Assembly (NCBI GenBank): GCA_002449335.1
Contig: DKDL01000119.1
Location: 1-17,263 of the forward strand
Origin: Succinatimonas sp. UBA6849
GTDB lineage: Bacteria; Pseudomonadota; Gammaproteobacteria; Enterobacterales; Succinivibrionaceae
Direction of reading: 5' to 3'
Length of the DNA: 17,263 bases
Both the position numbers and the translations under genes were made by a program. The notes below the pieces were generated by a model, which saw only the letters and a list, made by a program, of their open reading frames with translations, made no database searches and was not told the DNA's origin. Each line of letters opens with the position of its first letter. Positions within the stretch are counted from its first letter, which is position 1. Below, piece after piece: positions 16,101 to 17,263 of this stretch.

Positions 16101-16669
16101 AGTCAGGTCAGATTGAGTCTGTAGGTTTCTCCCTCTACTCAGAGATGTTAGAAGCTGCGGTTAAAGCTCTAAAAGAAGGTCATGAACCTTCTCTTGCTGA
16201 AATTACCTTAAATGAGTGTGAAATCGATCTGCACTTACCTTGTCTGTTACCAACAGACTATATTGCTGATGTGAATACCAGATTGTCTTTGTACAAGCGT
16301 ATTTCATCATGTAAAACACCGGATCAGTTTGAAGATCTTAAAGTTGAACTTATAGACAGATTTGGTTTCTTGCCAGATGCTACAAAGAACCTCTTTGAGA
16401 TATCTTCTTTAAAGGTTTTAGCAACTGATTTAGGCATTAAGAGAATTAACGGTGATGCTAAAGGAGGCATCATTGAGTTAAATCAGAACCATAAGATCTC
16501 TAATGACTATCTAATTAGACTCATGACTACCTGTAAACATAATGAATACAGAATCACAGGACCTAGCTCATTAAGGTACAACGTACCTGAAAGTGAGTCT
16601 AGATCACGTCTTGAGATCTTAAAACAACTGCTACAAGCATTTGCAGCTAATAGCTCACTTGCTAAATAA
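13154..16669 (+). CDS. mfd: Transcription-repair coupling factor Mfd
   Basis: Mfd removes RNA polymerase stalled at DNA lesions and recruits UvrA for nucleotide excision repair. The 1171-residue product covers the full architecture of the 1148-residue E. coli protein. It has a UvrB-like N-terminal module (WETLPYDTLSPHQDIVSSR, GEFAVRGSIVDIYP) and a Tudor-like RNA polymerase-interacting domain from about residue 500 (VVHIDHGIGRYRGL). A RecG-like translocase follows, with Walker A GDVGFGKT at 648-655, DEEH at 749-752, TATPIPRTLNMAMEG and QIRGRVGRS. Next come the RAGELLGEEQSG region and the C-terminal TRCF domain. No frameshift or missing motif is seen. The ATG at 13154 lacks a recognisable Shine-Dalgarno sequence, which suggests modest translation. 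It is transcribed away from the DUF6056-like operon and is followed after 45 bp by the ATPase gene. Confidence 0.98.
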   Translation: MQLKDLIKGGINATFSNTVKSIGNLNSTGLTGAIAAIYEQATHDCISCPILVICADSFDAQSLRTNLKALLPKTDIEYFSDWETLPYDTLSPHQDIVSSRIKLLAAMPEMSDGIVITTVQALMPRIAPMSFIKKQSFSIKVGDKRDITMMKKDLTTHGYLLVEQVLSPGEFAVRGSIVDIYPMGSKTPYRIDFFDDEVDSLRIFDVDSQRSLEKIDSVSMLPAHEFPLDESGISLFRSNYRDAFVGANLTNHPIYQAISKGAIPAGIEYYLPLFFSEVEPVFNYLNDKFKIITVDDVTKACDDFDVDVHKRALEYAGNSDHPTLPAQRVFLTPKEFSDNLKKFERISLYKNTFDEDTVSKRGFYNTDFEKVPEIAFNHQEKESSRAFVDFTDDKISHGYRILICALSEGRRQSLREIMPQVLVDKFGMKAASSFEDFLNAKDPLMMTIAPFDEGIILPSSKLCVLTESELLGFKVVKQRRASYKSQLSQDTIIRNLSSLKEGQVVVHIDHGIGRYRGLKILDIGGIKGEFLTIEYQNGDMLNIPITSLSKVARYSGSENPPLSRLGNDTWSKKKAKAVQKVTDVAAQLLDLYARREAVAGTAFKVDEKALDEFASGFGYQETPDQMAAINNTINDLSKEQPMDRLVCGDVGFGKTEVALRAAFVVASAGSQVAVLVPTTILAEQHYQNFKDRFAGTAINVELLSRFKTVKQQNEVIKEIEKGSVDIIIGTHKLLSKDIKFKKLGLIIVDEEHRFGVKQKERLKEIRAQVDLLTLTATPIPRTLNMAMEGMRELSIIATPPEHRLAVKTFVTEKSDALTREAIMRELRRGGQVYYLHNDVATINQRAEQLAKLVPEAKIGIGHGQLNERDLQKVMRDFYHQRFNLLVCSTIVENGLDVPTANTIIIDRADLLGLAQLHQIRGRVGRSHHQAYAYLFTPPKQLLSKDAKLRLDAISSLEELGAGFVLATHDMEIRGAGELLGEEQSGQIESVGFSLYSEMLEAAVKALKEGHEPSLAEITLNECEIDLHLPCLLPTDYIADVNTRLSLYKRISSCKTPDQFEDLKVELIDRFGFLPDATKNLFEISSLKVLATDLGIKRINGDAKGGIIELNQNHKISNDYLIRLMTTCKHNEYRITGPSSLRYNVPESESRSRLEILKQLLQAFAANSSLAK

Positions 16670-16688
16670 GGTAAATTGGATTTGTAAT
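16659..16688 (+). promoter_or_regulatory. Weak promoter candidate for the ATPase gene
   Basis: TTGCTA (16659-16664) and TGTAAT (16683-16688) are 18 bp apart, four and five matches of six. It overlaps the mfd stop. Read-through from mfd is equally possible because no terminator is seen. Confidence 0.25.
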
Positions 16689-16714
16689 AAAACTCATGGT
16701 GCACGGGAGAAAAA

Positions 16715-17263
16715 ATGAAACTTCTGCAAATTGCTGTTAGCAAAAACGATCTGTACTGCAACGGATTTACATTTAATTTAACAACAAGAGATCTTGTTCG
16801 AAAAGATAAAAATGCTGCAGATACATACGTCCAAGCTTTAAAGATTAAGCCTAATCTTTACACACAAAATGTTATTGCACTTACTGGTACAACTGCTACT
16901 GGTAAAACTATCATGTTAGAGATCATAGGTTGTGCTTTACACATTATTTCGTCATACGACAGGCTAAATGATCCTTTTGTAAAGAGTGTTCTTGATAAAC
17001 TAACTGCTAGCACACACGAAATTAGCATATCGTTTACTTTTTGTAATACAGACGACAAAGACTCACTACATATTTACAGATTAGATTCAGTTATAAGATA
17101 TGATAAAACTAAGTCTAATTACTACTATGTAGATGAAAATCTTTACTCTATGCCTGTTTCTAAATTCAAAACAGAATTAGGATATGAGCAAATCAAAGCT
17201 TATTCAGATCATCAAAAATCAACTGTAGCTCGCGTTAATTCAAATAAAACTTTCACAAAACGC
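16715..17263 (+). CDS. AAA-family ATPase (AAA_15/RecF-like ABC type), 5' part only
   Basis: The frame begins at ATG 16715 with GGGAG six bases upstream and stays open to the last base, giving 183 residues of a longer protein. A Walker A motif GTTATGKT lies at about residues 57-64 after the strand NVIAL. An N-terminal strand segment precedes it, and a helix (IMLEIIGCALHIISSY) follows. This order is typical of single-gene SMC/RecF-like ATPases of the AAA_15 or OLD-related type, many of which act in phage defence or abortive infection. Neither Walker B nor an effector domain is within the window, so subfamily and function are open. It follows mfd by 45 bp without a terminator. A minus-strand frame at 16858-17058 is its antisense shadow. 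Confidence 0.7.
   Translation, partial: MKLLQIAVSKNDLYCNGFTFNLTTRDLVRKDKNAADTYVQALKIKPNLYTQNVIALTGTTATGKTIMLEIIGCALHIISSYDRLNDPFVKSVLDKLTASTHEISISFTFCNTDDKDSLHIYRLDSVIRYDKTKSNYYYVDENLYSMPVSKFKTELGYEQIKAYSDHQKSTVARVNSNKTFTKR

Noticed and set aside
16507..16761. Minus-strand frame across the mfd end and the ATPase start
   Set aside because: It is antisense to two well-supported genes and crosses their junction.
1..17263. tRNA, rRNA, CRISPR arrays, insertion sequences, integrase attachment sites
   Set aside because: Reading both strands by eye gave no tRNA-like cloverleaf, no regularly spaced repeats, no transposase motif and no terminal inverted repeats; a covariance-model search would be decisive.

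Overview
The window looks like chromosome from an AT-rich, fermentative gammaproteobacterium. The Mfd and PflB/PflA proteins read like close relatives of the enteric ones, and the setting (mixed-acid fermentation, ArcA-type boxes) fits a gut or rumen anaerobe of the Succinivibrionaceae kind. That family placement is an inference from protein character and base composition, not a proven assignment.

Layout, left to right. (1) 1-561: the 3' part of a plus-strand AAA-ATPase-like/PD-(D/E)XK nuclease gene (DUF1703 type), then about 270 bp holding a possible gene remnant and a plus-strand terminator. (2) 835-7725: a minus-strand block of central carbon genes: an iron alcohol dehydrogenase, a class III fructose-1,6-bisphosphatase, pflB and pflA. 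A 510-bp region between fbp and pflB carries two near-perfect ArcA-type boxes, two long inverted repeats and a tandem 16-bp repeat. (3) 8100-9575: a minus-strand Wzz-like chain-length gene cut by one in-frame TAA, with a hairpin-rich 3' region. (4) 9950-11104: a plus-strand periplasmic PotF-like binding protein without transporter genes beside it. Its stop codon overlaps that of a convergent 98-residue gene, which is itself overlapped by a DUF6056-like polytopic membrane protein (11376-12803). (5) 13154-16669: mfd on the plus strand, followed after 45 bp by the start of an AAA-type ATPase that runs off the right edge.

How the genes fit together: PflB makes acetyl-CoA and formate from pyruvate and PflA installs its glycyl radical. 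The alcohol dehydrogenase could dispose of reducing power, and Fbp closes the gluconeogenic branch. The Wzz-like and DUF6056-like proteins point to cell-surface polysaccharide, but no full polysaccharide operon is present. No tRNA, rRNA, CRISPR array, insertion sequence or integrase was recognised. I did not find a clearly new system. The best leads are the interrupted Wzz gene with a P-loop-less kinase-like tail, the truncated ATPase next to mfd, the small gene coupled to the DUF6056-like protein, and the layered regulatory region ahead of pflB.
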